From: Panicum virgatum
Lineage: Eukaryota > Streptophyta > Magnoliopsida > Poales > Poaceae
Direction: 5' to 3'
Assembly (NCBI RefSeq): GCF_016808335.1
Contig: NC_053139.1
Coordinates: 40,234,464 to 40,298,463, forward strand
Length of the DNA stretch: 64,000 bases
The position numbers and the translations under genes were made by a program. Every line of letters begins with the position of its first letter. Positions within the stretch are counted from its first letter, which is position 1. Of the stretch, positions 12,618 to 22,965 are shown one piece after another. Under the pieces are notes generated by a model. The model was given only the letters and a program-made list of their open reading frames with translations. It had not been told where the DNA came from and did no database searches.

Positions 12618-12899
12618 AGGCGAAGGACGTCGGACCAGTTGGTCACGGCGGTACCCCGCAACTTGTGGGTTCGATCTTTGGTCGGGACGAATTTTCATCT
12701 GCGGGTAAAAAAAGCTCTCGCCTGCCTCATATTCAAAGCACTGTGGAGCCCGGCCTAACTCATAGAGCAACAGCCCCCGTGTACGGGTGGGGCAGGAGTT
12801 TGAGGGTTTTCTTGGCCTGCTATGAAAAGATCATTCTACCTCTCAAACAATACCGTAAGAACAGTCTTACCCGCAGGTCAAGTTTTTTTTTTTTAACTT
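12618..12899 (+). mobile_element. T-tailed tRNA-derived SINE (copy 1)
   Basis: The 5' part is tRNA-like, with a B-box-like GGGTTCGATC at about 12667-12676. The body shares a long near-identical stretch with the copy at 27466-27749 (CACTGTGGAGCCCGGCCTAA, GTGTACGGGTGGGGCAGG, CTTGGCCTGCTATGA and CTTACCCGCAGGTCAAG, with minor changes), and it ends in a run of 12 T. A 9-bp direct repeat, AAGCTCGTG (12609-12617 and 12900-12908), flanks it as a target duplication. It lies in the leader or promoter of TIC21. Confidence 0.8.
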
Positions 12900-13377
12900 A
12901 AGCTCGTGTCGGAACTTCGGTTCAGACTTTGGTCGATGTGTCAACAATTTCTCATTTTAGCATTTTGTATTTGCCGGTTGATCGAAAGCCGAACACAATT
13001 GGTACCTGCAACTTTAAAAAAGGCTATCTGAAAACAAACCACATTCATTACGTATTTTGATTGAAGAAAAGTATTCAGATCAAATTTTAATCCTTAATTT
13101 TCCTTATAACATTTATCAATTATAACAAAAAAAATCTTTATCATCACTTGAGTCTTTTGATGCAACTTTTATACACTAGATGTGGAGTTTGACTAACTGT
13201 TAGTAAGAAAATCATAAAACATTAACTTTTCCTGTTTACAAGTGGATACAAAGCATGTCATCTTACTAATATATCATCACAAATAATAAAGAATCTTAAT
13301 TCTGAGACCAACTTTGTACATCTATCCTCGTTCAGACTTATAGTGTTAAAATACTATACGATTGCTAAAGCCTAGAG

Positions 13378-13541
13378 GAACAACGACTAGCCCGTGTATG
13401 ATTCCATACGAACGAAAGAAATATTTCTTACAGCCAACACAAATCGTTTTTCTTTTTAATTTTTTAAACTTTATGAATTTTATAACAAAATCAAATTTAA
13501 ACGATAAAAAAATCATATTATACACGGGCTAGTCGTTGTTC
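13378..13541. mobile_element. Short MITE with 21-bp perfect terminal inverted repeats
   Basis: The 21 bp at 13378-13398 (core CGACTAGCCCGTGTA) recur in perfect inverted orientation at 13521-13541. The 122-bp interior is AT-rich and has no ORF. I found no clear target duplication. It ends 35 bp upstream of the YjbQ-family ATG, within the divergent TIC21/YjbQ promoter interval. Confidence 0.6.
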
Positions 13542-13576
13542 ACGCCCACACAAAAAAGTGCGAACCACAAACTACC

Positions 13577-16362
13577 ATGGCGGTGCACGGTGAGCCACCA
13601 CAAATTCGATTCTTGGCAGCGTCGCTGTGCTCCCCGCTCCGCTCCTCACCGCCGCCGCGCAACCAGACCATGCATCCGGCAGCACTTGCGCCGGCTGCGG
13701 CCGTTCTCTCCCCCGCCTCCGTGCGACCCCGCCGCGGCGCGGCCCCGGTCATCTTCTCCTCCGCCTCCGGGCGGTCCCGCCGCGGCGCGCGCGGCGCCGT
13801 CCGGTGCGAGGTCGCCTCCTCCTCAGCGCCGTCGGCGGCTGGCCCCCAGGCCGCCAAATGGGCCCAGAGGACCGTCGTCCTCCCGCCGCAGCGCCGCGGC
13901 TGCCACCTCATCACCCCCAAGGTGCCTCCCCGCGCAGGCGCCCAAGCGTCCCCCCCCCCCCCCCCCACCCCCACCCTCTCTCTCTCGTGCACGGCTTGAG
14001 TTGCCTGTTCTGTGCGGTGACGGTGCTGTTCTTACTCTTGAAGTTGTTTTCGTCTGTCGCAGATTGTAAACGAGATAAGAGATGACCTGGCCGAGTTCAA
14101 GTGTGGCATGGCGCACCTATTCTGTATGTATTTATTCATACCGTATGCAATCCATTTTTTTATTGTGCATTATTGATCTTGTATATGGCAATTTTACTTT
14201 ATCAGTGAGGGAAAATACTTGGTCAGTTAGTAACTTAGTAATCATTAACACTGAGGTTTTCCATGTCCATAAGATGTATAGGTCGATACTGTTGGGCTGG
14301 AGGCTGCTGGAGCTGCCGAACAGAGTGACTGATGTCTGGAGTTGGTCTGCAGTTCCCAGTTCTTTTTTTTTTCTTGAATACGCAAAACCAAACTGAACTG
14401 ATGTTGAGCAGACTTGAACCTGCAGCCAAACCGGTTGGTCAACGTAGTATGGAAAAGTTTTGGTTTTATGATATGAATGATGAATCCATAATTTGTGAGC
14501 GGATATGCTTGGGACAGAATTCACATGGACCATATGAGAACAACCATAATTTGAAATTCCAAGAAGTGGTTGCTTTGTTTTCTATAGTTTCACGATGAAG
14601 ATGATGAAGGTTCTGAGTGGCTTCCAACTGTCTGCTTTAACATCTGCATGATATTAGAGTAATACAGTAGCAAATTCTTTAGCTACATGATTTTGATTTG
14701 TTGGTGCAGTGATGGTATTGCTTATTCTTATATCCACCATCTGAGTACTTATACAATGCATAGAAAAAAAAACCGGTTAGTATGCGACCTGACTTGTCAC
14801 CCATTCAATTTTATGAAGGAAAACATGAAGCTAAAGAAGTATCGTGTGTAATGGAAATATATTCAGCACATATTTTCATGGTGTTTATAATGTAAGAGAG
14901 AAGAAAATAAAACTTAGATAACAGATGTACCCTTGGAACTCTATATTGTATTTGCTTTGAATTTTTAGCTGGCTATTCTCTATGGAGTCTCTGATGAGTA
15001 TATTTCAGTTCTCAAAATTTTTAATACCTGTAAAATTCTTATATTCTACAGTGCAGCACACGAGCGCTTCTCTTACTATCAATGAAAATTATGACTCTGA
15101 TGTCCAGGCAGACACTGAAACATTTCTTAGTCGCATTGTTCCAGAGGTGAATGTCATGATATTTCTTGTTTAATTCTCTTCATGGACAGCAAACTAAAAT
15201 GGTTTCTCAGTTCATGTTTTTATTATGATCATTGATCAGGGTCCATCTGCTCCATGGAGGCACACCATGGAAGGTTAGTTTTTTGAAGCCTGATAAGGCT
15301 GGACCTTTAAGCATTTCTTATGACTATATATTTTGTCAGTTATAGAATTGTGCATATTAGTATTTTGAGGATAGAAGAACAAAAAATAAGTTTAATACTA
15401 GTACTTTTTTTCTCATTAAAAAACTCTTGCTTGTTCCATCCTGTTAGCATTGAGTAAACTTAACTGTTACCTTATTTGGGGCTGCTGTTTCCTAAAATTC
15501 CATGCATCTGATGTGTATTACTTGTGTCATTGTTTCTGTGGCTGTTGGTAAGGTATATGCAGAGATCATAATATACATGGTTAGATCACTCACTAATTAT
15601 CAGGTTCTGTTTGCAGGACCTGATGACATGCCAGCACATATTAAGTCATCAATGTTTGGTTGTTCCCTAACGTATGTACCCCCTTCATTCCCCCAAATAA
15701 CTTTTTATGCCTCCAAACATGTTTTTAACATTTGGCATATTCATCAGGATTCCAATCACCAATGGGCATCTCAACATGGGAACTTGGCAGGTGCATGAAA
15801 ATATCTAATTTTGCATGTACTTGTAGAGTAGTCCAATTAATTGCCTCTAATATCACTGTTTAAGGTTTCGTTCTCGACATGCCTATCTAGAACAATGATA
15901 ATGTCGGATAAAGAATGTAGGGAAGTTCTAAGCACAGTCCTTCAGTTACCATCTATCTACATTTGACCTGAATTTGAACTTGATTTTAAGGCTCTGCAGC
16001 ATGTTGTCAATATTAAAGCAACTAAAACTCACTGGTGTTTATCTACAAGGTAACTCACTGGCACCAATTAGATAGGTAAACACAAGCGTACATGTCAGTG
16101 GGATTGCGCGCGCACATGCACCAGGAGCCTAGGGTTCCCCTTATCACTGTCCTAGCATGTGTAGGAGGCGCTCACATGTGTATGCATGTGGTGGAGTTGG
16201 TGTTTGTGCCCTCATATCTCTCTCTATTGATGAACCTAGCCACCTGGGCTCTATATTTGGGACCTAACACTGAGCATTCCAAATTTTTAGGGTATATGGC
16301 TCTGTGAACATCGAGATTATGCTACTTCTCGCCAGATTGTGATCACACTCAATGGGATCTAA
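13577..16362 (+). CDS. YjbQ/UPF0047-family protein, plastid-targeted, 7 exons, 234 aa
   Basis: Exons are 13577-13921, 14063-14123, 15052-15146, 15240-15273, 15617-15671, 15748-15790 and 16291-16362. Joined length is 705 nt in frame, with GT-AG borders. The first about 90 residues are Arg/Ser/Ala/Pro-rich and end near VRCEV, as expected of a chloroplast transit peptide; an internal ATG at 13670 is an alternative start. The rest is a complete YjbQ domain: [40 protein letters not shown], a 'NENYDSDV' block, a '[12 protein letters not shown]' block, '[20 protein letters not shown]' and a short basic end. Bacterial YjbQ proteins have been linked to secondary thiamine-phosphate synthase activity; the plant role is not established (inference only). 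The gene is divergent from TIC21. Intron 1 begins with a long C tract. Confidence 0.9.
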
Positions 16363-18048
16363 GGGGATCAATATCAAGTGCTGGAAATGCAATGTGGTGA
16401 TTTCAACGTGTCTAAATCATATCATATGTACCGAAATTGAGATTTTTGTCCCAATTGTGATACGGGGTCCATTAGATAATCTTATTTCTAATATCATGTC
16501 AGTACAAGGGGAATAAAATCTCTTCGCATGCTTCTTCTCAAGTTCGGCTTGTTTAATTATCTTAGGCATCTATAGACTTCTCCTGATATGCTTTGGTGGT
16601 TTAATGAAATGTTCTAAAAGTCACTATTAGTTTCAGGGAAAGTTCCATTGCTTTTTTTTTTCATCCTGCTCGTTTAACAGTTTTTCCACTCATGGGCTCC
16701 TAGGAAATGCCATTTTTTTTTCTTTTTCTTGGTTGGACAGCTCGAAGGGGGTTGCCGCATCCTGAATGCTGCCAATCTGTGATCAAGTGACACAAATATT
16801 CAGCATGTTATGACATCACGTGTCTTATCAAGACAGGTTTTTCCTCTTGTTTAGGTGGTTTTGCCTATCGGACTTGTCGCCACAACCTGATGACAGTGTG
16901 TGTTTGGTGTTTGAAGATTAGTGGCATGGTTGACATTCCGTTGAATCCTGGGCTAAACTCACTGATTGTTCTAGGAGCTTGGCTGATCTGGAATCAAAGA
17001 AGTGACTGTGACTGTGTTTTCAGTTGTGATGTGCCTAGCCTTCAAAAGGTTTTCAGCATCGCCGGCAAAGAAGCTCGCCTCTGGGGCTTGGCTGGGGTGA
17101 AAGGTTTATAGCAGCTAGCTGCGACTGGCCCTTAGCCTAGTGTTGTTTCTGTAGGTCATTATTGTGTTTCTGTGGTGCGAATGTAATCTGTTAGGATGTG
17201 TTGAACTTCAATACTTTCTTCTTCTTAATGCAATGTTCTAGGGAAAAACACTTCCACTGATTTTTTTTATTTAATTGGTATACAAGTAATTAAGAAATAA
17301 AATAAGGAGAAATTGATGGCCTGATACCATACAAACGTGAGAACAATGTCCAACATGTTTCAAATGCTGTACATCTGGGATATATTGATTTCTCCATGTA
17401 TTGTTGCTAGCAGTGCTACAGATCCATGGGAGGCAGCCCTAAAGTGTGATAGTTGATGAGCTGCAACCATGCAGCTCACTGCTGGAGGAAATTTGGCTGA
17501 AAGCAATAGAGACATTGGTGACAGGATGGGTGCAATATTCTAAAAACTAGCAAATGCCCATCTACTAGGAGTAGTAGTTATATACTTATAAGTCTTCTTG
17601 TCCTGGTCATGCGGACAGGTATGGTCACCTATTTCTTGCAGATATTTCCCGTTTTTAGAAAACTGGGAGAGAGTAACAAGGATGATGGCTATTGAGCCGT
17701 GATCCAGGCCATCACCATGGGGATGTCATGACCAAGGCCAGTAACAGCAGGCCGACAGTTGATCCTGTTCAGGAGGAGCATGGCTGTGGCAGCCATCTTG
17801 ACAAGTCTGGCGGCTGATGTGGAGGATATAAATTATTGAGGGTTCTAAAGAATCATTCAAACCATATATTGAGGTAAGCTTGTTTCCGGCGTTTCCGTTC
17901 TTACTTGTCTGAGGAATTTACTAGGAGAAAAATAATTCTCTATGCCAGTTTTACGAGCACATTCAATTAGTCATGAGTTGCTCCTGAAACATGTAATTCT
18001 ATGTGAGTTTCAGAGCAGGTGAGAGTTAATACAATAGAAACTGTGCAA
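16363..18048. other. Noncoding interval downstream of the YjbQ gene
   Basis: Apart from the LINE tail, I see only simple AT-rich DNA and no supported gene. Confidence 0.5.
16738..17260 (+). mobile_element. LINE (L1-type) 3'-end fragment
   Basis: The ORF at 16890-17111 encodes NSLIVLGAWLIWNQRSDC, then VFSCDVPSLQKVF, then EARLWGLAGVKGL. This matches the C-terminal end (post-zf-RVT region) of plant LINE ORF2 proteins as I remember it. The noncoding tail ends with tttcttcttcttaatgcaat, the usual grass LINE 3' end. The fragment lacks reverse transcriptase and endonuclease, so it is a 5'-truncated dead copy. Confidence 0.65.
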
Positions 18049-18250
18049 CTTTGTGACCGACATCATAATCACCTTAGAATGAAACCACCCATAAGTATTT
18101 ATTACAGAGCTGTTATTCTTTCTCACCCATGTCAAGATAATTATCTCTTCTTTGTGACCGACATCATAATCACCTTAGAAAGAAACCACCCATAAGTATT
18201 TATTACAGAGCTGTTATTCTTTCTCACCCTTGTCAAGATAATTATCACTT
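18049..18250. repeat. 101-bp tandem duplication, two copies
   Basis: The segment beginning CTTTGTGACCGACATCATAA is repeated head to tail with a 101-bp offset (18049-18149, then 18150-18250). Differences are a handful of substitutions, for example at CCTTAGAATGAAA versus CCTTAGAAAGAAA. No ORF spans it. Confidence 0.85.
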
Positions 18251-19249
18251 CGACGTTCTGCCAAAAATACTACTAAATAAGTTACGATTTCTGCTAGTTA
18301 GTTTTTTAAGCTAACGCTCCCAACTGGTGGGTGGCCTTTTAAGAGGGATAATTTTAGCACTACTTTGGTTGGTCTTGACAGAACCTCCACTTTTGCCTCC
18401 TCTCCACAATCTAGCATTGAGAGTTTAAGCCCTTTTTTACGGGTTTGGTGGATAGCTTTTGTCAAGAAGTTAAAGTCTCATGATCGTAGTTGGTTTTTGT
18501 CAGGACTGCTGTTGCGCAGGGAGTAGGAGTGGGATGTCGGAGGCCGCGGGCTTGACTCCCGACGGCGGCGAGGGCGCGACGCCGTCCTGACGGCCGGCGT
18601 CGAGCAGAGGAGCGTGTGCGTGAGGAGGGAACGGTTGAGCAAGAGGACTAGACGCCCTGAGATCCAAATGATCTCCAAACATAACTGCATTAGTCTCAGG
18701 TTCAGGCCTTTATGGCCAATTTACATAACTGACTCGAGATTACAAATTCAAACTAAAAGATACAACTGCTCTAGCAGTTTGGGCGTCATGGGCGCGTGCC
18801 CTGTACTAGTCACAACGACGCCTCTGATATGCATTGCTGTACATAAAAGTTTTTCTTTCCTTACCATGTTTATTTAGTTCTTCATACATTCTGAGATTAT
18901 GTTTCTCATTTACTTGTTTCTTCAATTTTGAATTGTTTATTACAAGGAAAATGTGAAAAGCGAAAGGCTCACACCCAGCTGTTTGGATTCCTCAAATGCG
19001 GTGTGAGGTTATGTTCCTGCAGTGCGATCATTTGAGCTTTTGTGTTTTTCCATTGATTCTGAATGCTGCTGCCCTTGTTTTATTAATTTTTTTTATTTGC
19101 ATCAAGTAGATGTTGGTTTACAATTATGGCAAATTGTTTCAGTTTTCATCTGTTAGATGTCATCGCAAAAATGTCTGTGCATTATGCTTTTCTCTTCTCA
19201 TGCGCAACTCTTCCATATGTACATCTCACAGAGTTATTTCCTAATGCAG
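18251..19249. other. Upstream region of the GDPDL pseudogene
   Basis: The GC-rich patch at 18530-18650 contains a short ATG ORF (MSEAAGLTPDGGEGATPS, 18534-18590) that stops early. It may be a decayed 5' exon or gene fragment. The sequence cctaatgcag just before 19250 looks like a splice acceptor, so a 5' UTR intron is plausible for the downstream locus. Confidence 0.35.
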
Positions 19250-20425
19250 GGTGCCCTTCCGAACCAAATGGGAGTAAGATATTCTCATATTTTTCTTATC
19301 CTGCTATTGCTTCACGGAGCTAATGCTGCTTTGAAGGACCCAGTGCAGAAATGGCGGACTCTAAGTGGTAAATATGCTAACGCCTTGTATTTCTAAAACA
19401 AAATTATTTGATTGAACAATTCTATGCAGTCATTGCATGGCACAGCATGATATTGCTGACCCTCTTACTCTATAGGTACTCCTCCATTAGTCATAGCTCG
19501 TGGTGGGTACTCTGGGCTGTTCCCTGATTCAAGCCAATCTGCGTACCAGTTTGCCCTGGTAAATAGTCTCCCTGAAGCTGTTCTTTTCTGCGATCTGCAA
19601 CTTTCTAGCGACAACGTTGGATTCTGCACGACTGGCTTGGCACTTGACAACTCAATGCTAATAGCTGAGGTCTTCCCTAATAATGCCAAGACATACAAAG
19701 TGAATGGAGAAGACCTGCATGGATGGTTTTCAGTCGATTTCACTTCAAATCAGTTAATGGACAACGTCACATGTGAGTAAAAATAACTTGAGCAACTTTC
19801 CAAAAAGTTTGTCATGGTCTTGTTTATTCTGTTTATTCACAAAAGTCATGAAAGTCACTGTTTGCATGTCCTTCCGTTATGGAGTACCTATACGATTGGG
19901 ATTCTTACCATATTTAATTTCTCTTGTTCTAACTCCAATCAGTATTGACTTAGCATGTCACACTCTGATCGTCCCATAGTGATCCAGAATGTTCTGTCTC
20001 GCCCGAGCGTATTTGATGGTACCATGCGAATGAGCCTTGTTGATGATGTAGGACTCCACCCTGCTCAACTTTGGATTAATGTACAGGTAAGCATGTTTTC
20101 GCTGCTAGCTATAGTTCTTCCCCTGTATTTAGACTAGCGGGTTCACGCTCGTTGAACTACGATCCTGCTAATAGCTGTTCTTACCTTCCCATTTGTAGTA
20201 TGGCCAGTTCTTCCTAGATCACAAATTAAATATCAAAGAATATATATCATCTTAAGTGAAAGAATTTGGGGTCAATTATGTCTCCTCACCTGAAGTTGGA
20301 TTCTTGAAAAGCCTTGGTAGGAAGCTGGGAAAGAGCAATGTGAAGCTCGTTCTACGGTTTCATGATGAGAAACTCATCGAACCTTCCACAAAACAAACCT
20401 ATGGAGCCATTCTAAAGGACTTGAA

Positions 20426-22531
20426 TGTTAAGGGTATAATGGTAATATCCTAGTATCTAGGGTTTGGGGGTCTCCTCTTGTACTATATATGTTGCCCTTT
20501 GGGCCTCTATCAATACATACGGACAGTTCAGTTCTCCATACTCTCCACCTCCGTAACATGGAATCAGAGCTCCAGGTTTCTTAGATCCGGTCCGCCACCC
20601 TTGATTCACCGCTGCGCTGCCCCTGGGAGCATCGATCTTGCTCCTGGGGGCAGCATCTCCTTCAATCCCCAAACTCATTTTCGTTTTTTTAGTAGAGTCG
20701 TCGCAGCAGCAGCAGCAGCCACCACTCCATTCGCCGCCCGCAGTCGTCGAATCGTCATCGATCCGCTCGCGGGAGGGGAGCAGCAGCCCCTCCCCCTCAT
20801 GGATCCGTCGCCGCCGTCCTCTGCCCGTCGCCCCTGCGTCCTCCTCGCGCCGCCAGTTGCGGCCGTTCTCCCGTCGCGGATCCGGTGGCTGGAGGTGGCC
20901 GCCATCTTCATCCGGCCTCCGCCCGTCGCGGATTTGCCGTCCCCTTCCCTCCTGCGCCGCCGTCGCGGCCCCTCCACCGCCGCCCGTCGCGGCCTCCCCG
21001 CGGGAGCGGCCCGTCACCCGTTGCAGCTCGTCCTCATCCGCGCCCATCGTGCGGAGTCCGTCCGTCGCGCCCGTCGCGCTGCCGCTGTCCGCTCCGTCCG
21101 CGCCTAGCCGTCGCGGAGCCGTCTGTTCGTCCGCCGGCTCTCCTCCGCCCGTTCATCCTCGTCTCCGCCTGTCGCGGATCCATCGGCGCGCGGCGGCCCG
21201 TCCTCATCTCCGCCCGTTGCGGAGGCCGTCCAGCGCCGCCGTCCGCTCCGTCGCGCCGCCCGTCGTCGTCCGTCCGCCCGTTGTGGACGTACTGCTGCTG
21301 CCCGCCTAGGTCTTCTTCCTAGCCTCCCGTTGGGGCCTCTGCAGTGTAGACAGGGGGTGCGGGTGCAGCTGTGCTGCTCTGTTCTGCTCTGCTCATATAT
21401 GAACTGCTCTGTTCTGCTACTGCCTGCTGCTGGTTGGTCTTGTTTCCTGCTGGTTGGGCTGCCTCTCGTGGCTTGCTGGTTCAATTGACATATACATCAG
21501 TCCTTTGCTGCTCTTAGTGCAAGGCTCCACCGTCTCCTTTTGCCTGTTGATTGCTGCTGCTTAAGTGCTTATAGTGTTAAGGCCAATTTCCTAAATTTCA
21601 TTGCATCACTGTCAATCCATCCATCTTTTGCTTGTGCTTGCTGCTTGCTGCTTGCTGCTGCCTATCCATAGTATATTGTCATATATTTCTGCTGTTTTGA
21701 GGCAAAGTGCCTTTTGCTCCTGCTATATAGCATCTGTCCTGCAGCTAGTATCTACTATATTGTGCCATATTTCCATCAGTTTCCATCCAAATCAGCTGCT
21801 AGCATTGGTGTCATTTGCATCAACATCAATCCAAGTCCAATTGCATATCTTCAGTTCGTCAATGCCGTGCGTGCCTACATCCTAGTTGCCAAATTCAGCC
21901 ATCATTTTCTTTTTCGGATTTGCCATGATGTGTGGCAACCCATCTTCGTCGTCGTGGTTGATGCATCTTTGCCATTTGGCCTTTTCGTAGCCTTCTTGCT
22001 ATATTTCATCACCAAGTGGCCTTCTTAGTCATCAACACGATAGTACCACAGCATGCCGTCTTGCAGATGTGGTTTATCTCTATTCTCATTTGGCTCGATT
22101 TGGCACATCACTAATCTCGTCGGTTGCTCAGTTCAAAGTCTCCAAAGCAAGGTTCATGTTGAAGAGTCGACGTACTGGTTTGTGAAGACTCGGGCTATTT
22201 GCTGAAGTACGGTTGTGAAGGCAATACCCTCTTGTGGAGGAGATCATCTACATCGACATGTTCAAGAGTTTTACGCTTCGACGACATCTTTCATTTCGGA
22301 CTTTGGATGTATCATTTTCATGTTTATGTTGAGTCTAGTGCTTAGTATCAACTCTCCAAATGCAACGTCATTGCATTCACGTTGCATTTGAGAGGGGGTA
22401 TTAAGGGTATAATGGTAATATCCTAGTATCTAGGGTTTGGGGGTCTCCTCTTGTACTATATATGTTGCCCTTTGGGCCTCTATCAATACATACGGACAGT
22501 TCAGTTCTCCATACTCTCCACCTCCGTAACA
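20426..22531 (+). mobile_element. Non-autonomous LTR retrotransposon (TRIM/LARD-type) in a GDPDL exon
   Basis: Two 133-bp direct repeats (20426-20558 and 22399-22531) differ by one base that I can see (TGTTAAGG versus TATTAAGG at the left end). After the left repeat comes TGGAATCAGAGCTCC (20559-20573), one mismatch from a tRNA-iMet primer-binding site. Before the right repeat is a purine tract, GAGAGGGGG (22390-22398). A perfect 5-bp target duplication TTGAA flanks it (20421-20425, 22532-22536). Removing element and one TTGAA restores the reading frame at this junction. The 1.84-kb interior has no gag or pol motif; its first half is strongly GC-rich. The element is therefore mobilised in trans, probably by a copia-type relative given its primer-binding site. 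Confidence 0.92.
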
Positions 22532-22904
22532 TTGAAATCAGTCAAGACTTTTGCCTCAGGAATTCTCGTCCCCAAGAATTACATTTGGCCTGTGAACAAG
22601 GATCAGTACTTGCAGCCAGCTACTACTTTGGTGAAAGATGCTCATGCCCTAGGCTTGGAGGTCTATGCATTTAAGTTTGCCAATGATGTCATCTCAAGTT
22701 AAAACTACAGCTATGATCCTAGTGCCGAGTATTTGCAGTTAATTGATAATTCTGACTTCTCTGTTGATGGTGTCCTCACGGACTTCCCGTCCACAGCTTC
22801 AGCAGCCATTGGTAAGGACCACTACATGTCTGGAAAAGCTAAACTGATGTTCACAAGTAGAATAGTTCAATTACTACTACATTGTTTGCGTGTTGTTATG
22901 CTCG

Positions 22905-22965
22905 ACAGACAATTCTTCTTAATATATGATACGCAGCTCTCCTGCGTATTCGAGAGACAAGACAA
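22905..22965 (+). mobile_element. LINE 3'-tail fragment in a GDPDL intron
   Basis: The sequence ttcttcttaat followed by the 21-bp hairpin at 22929-22949 (arms ATACGCA / TGCGTAT) and cgagag is the typical terminal sequence of a grass LINE family. It is only tens of bases long and lies in the intron after exon 4. Confidence 0.45.

Noticed and set aside
20478..21322. Several overlapping GC-rich frames of 100-223 codons on both strands
   Set aside because: They fall inside the non-autonomous LTR element, are Pro/Arg/Ser low complexity, and are open in many frames at once. I treat them as noncoding cargo.
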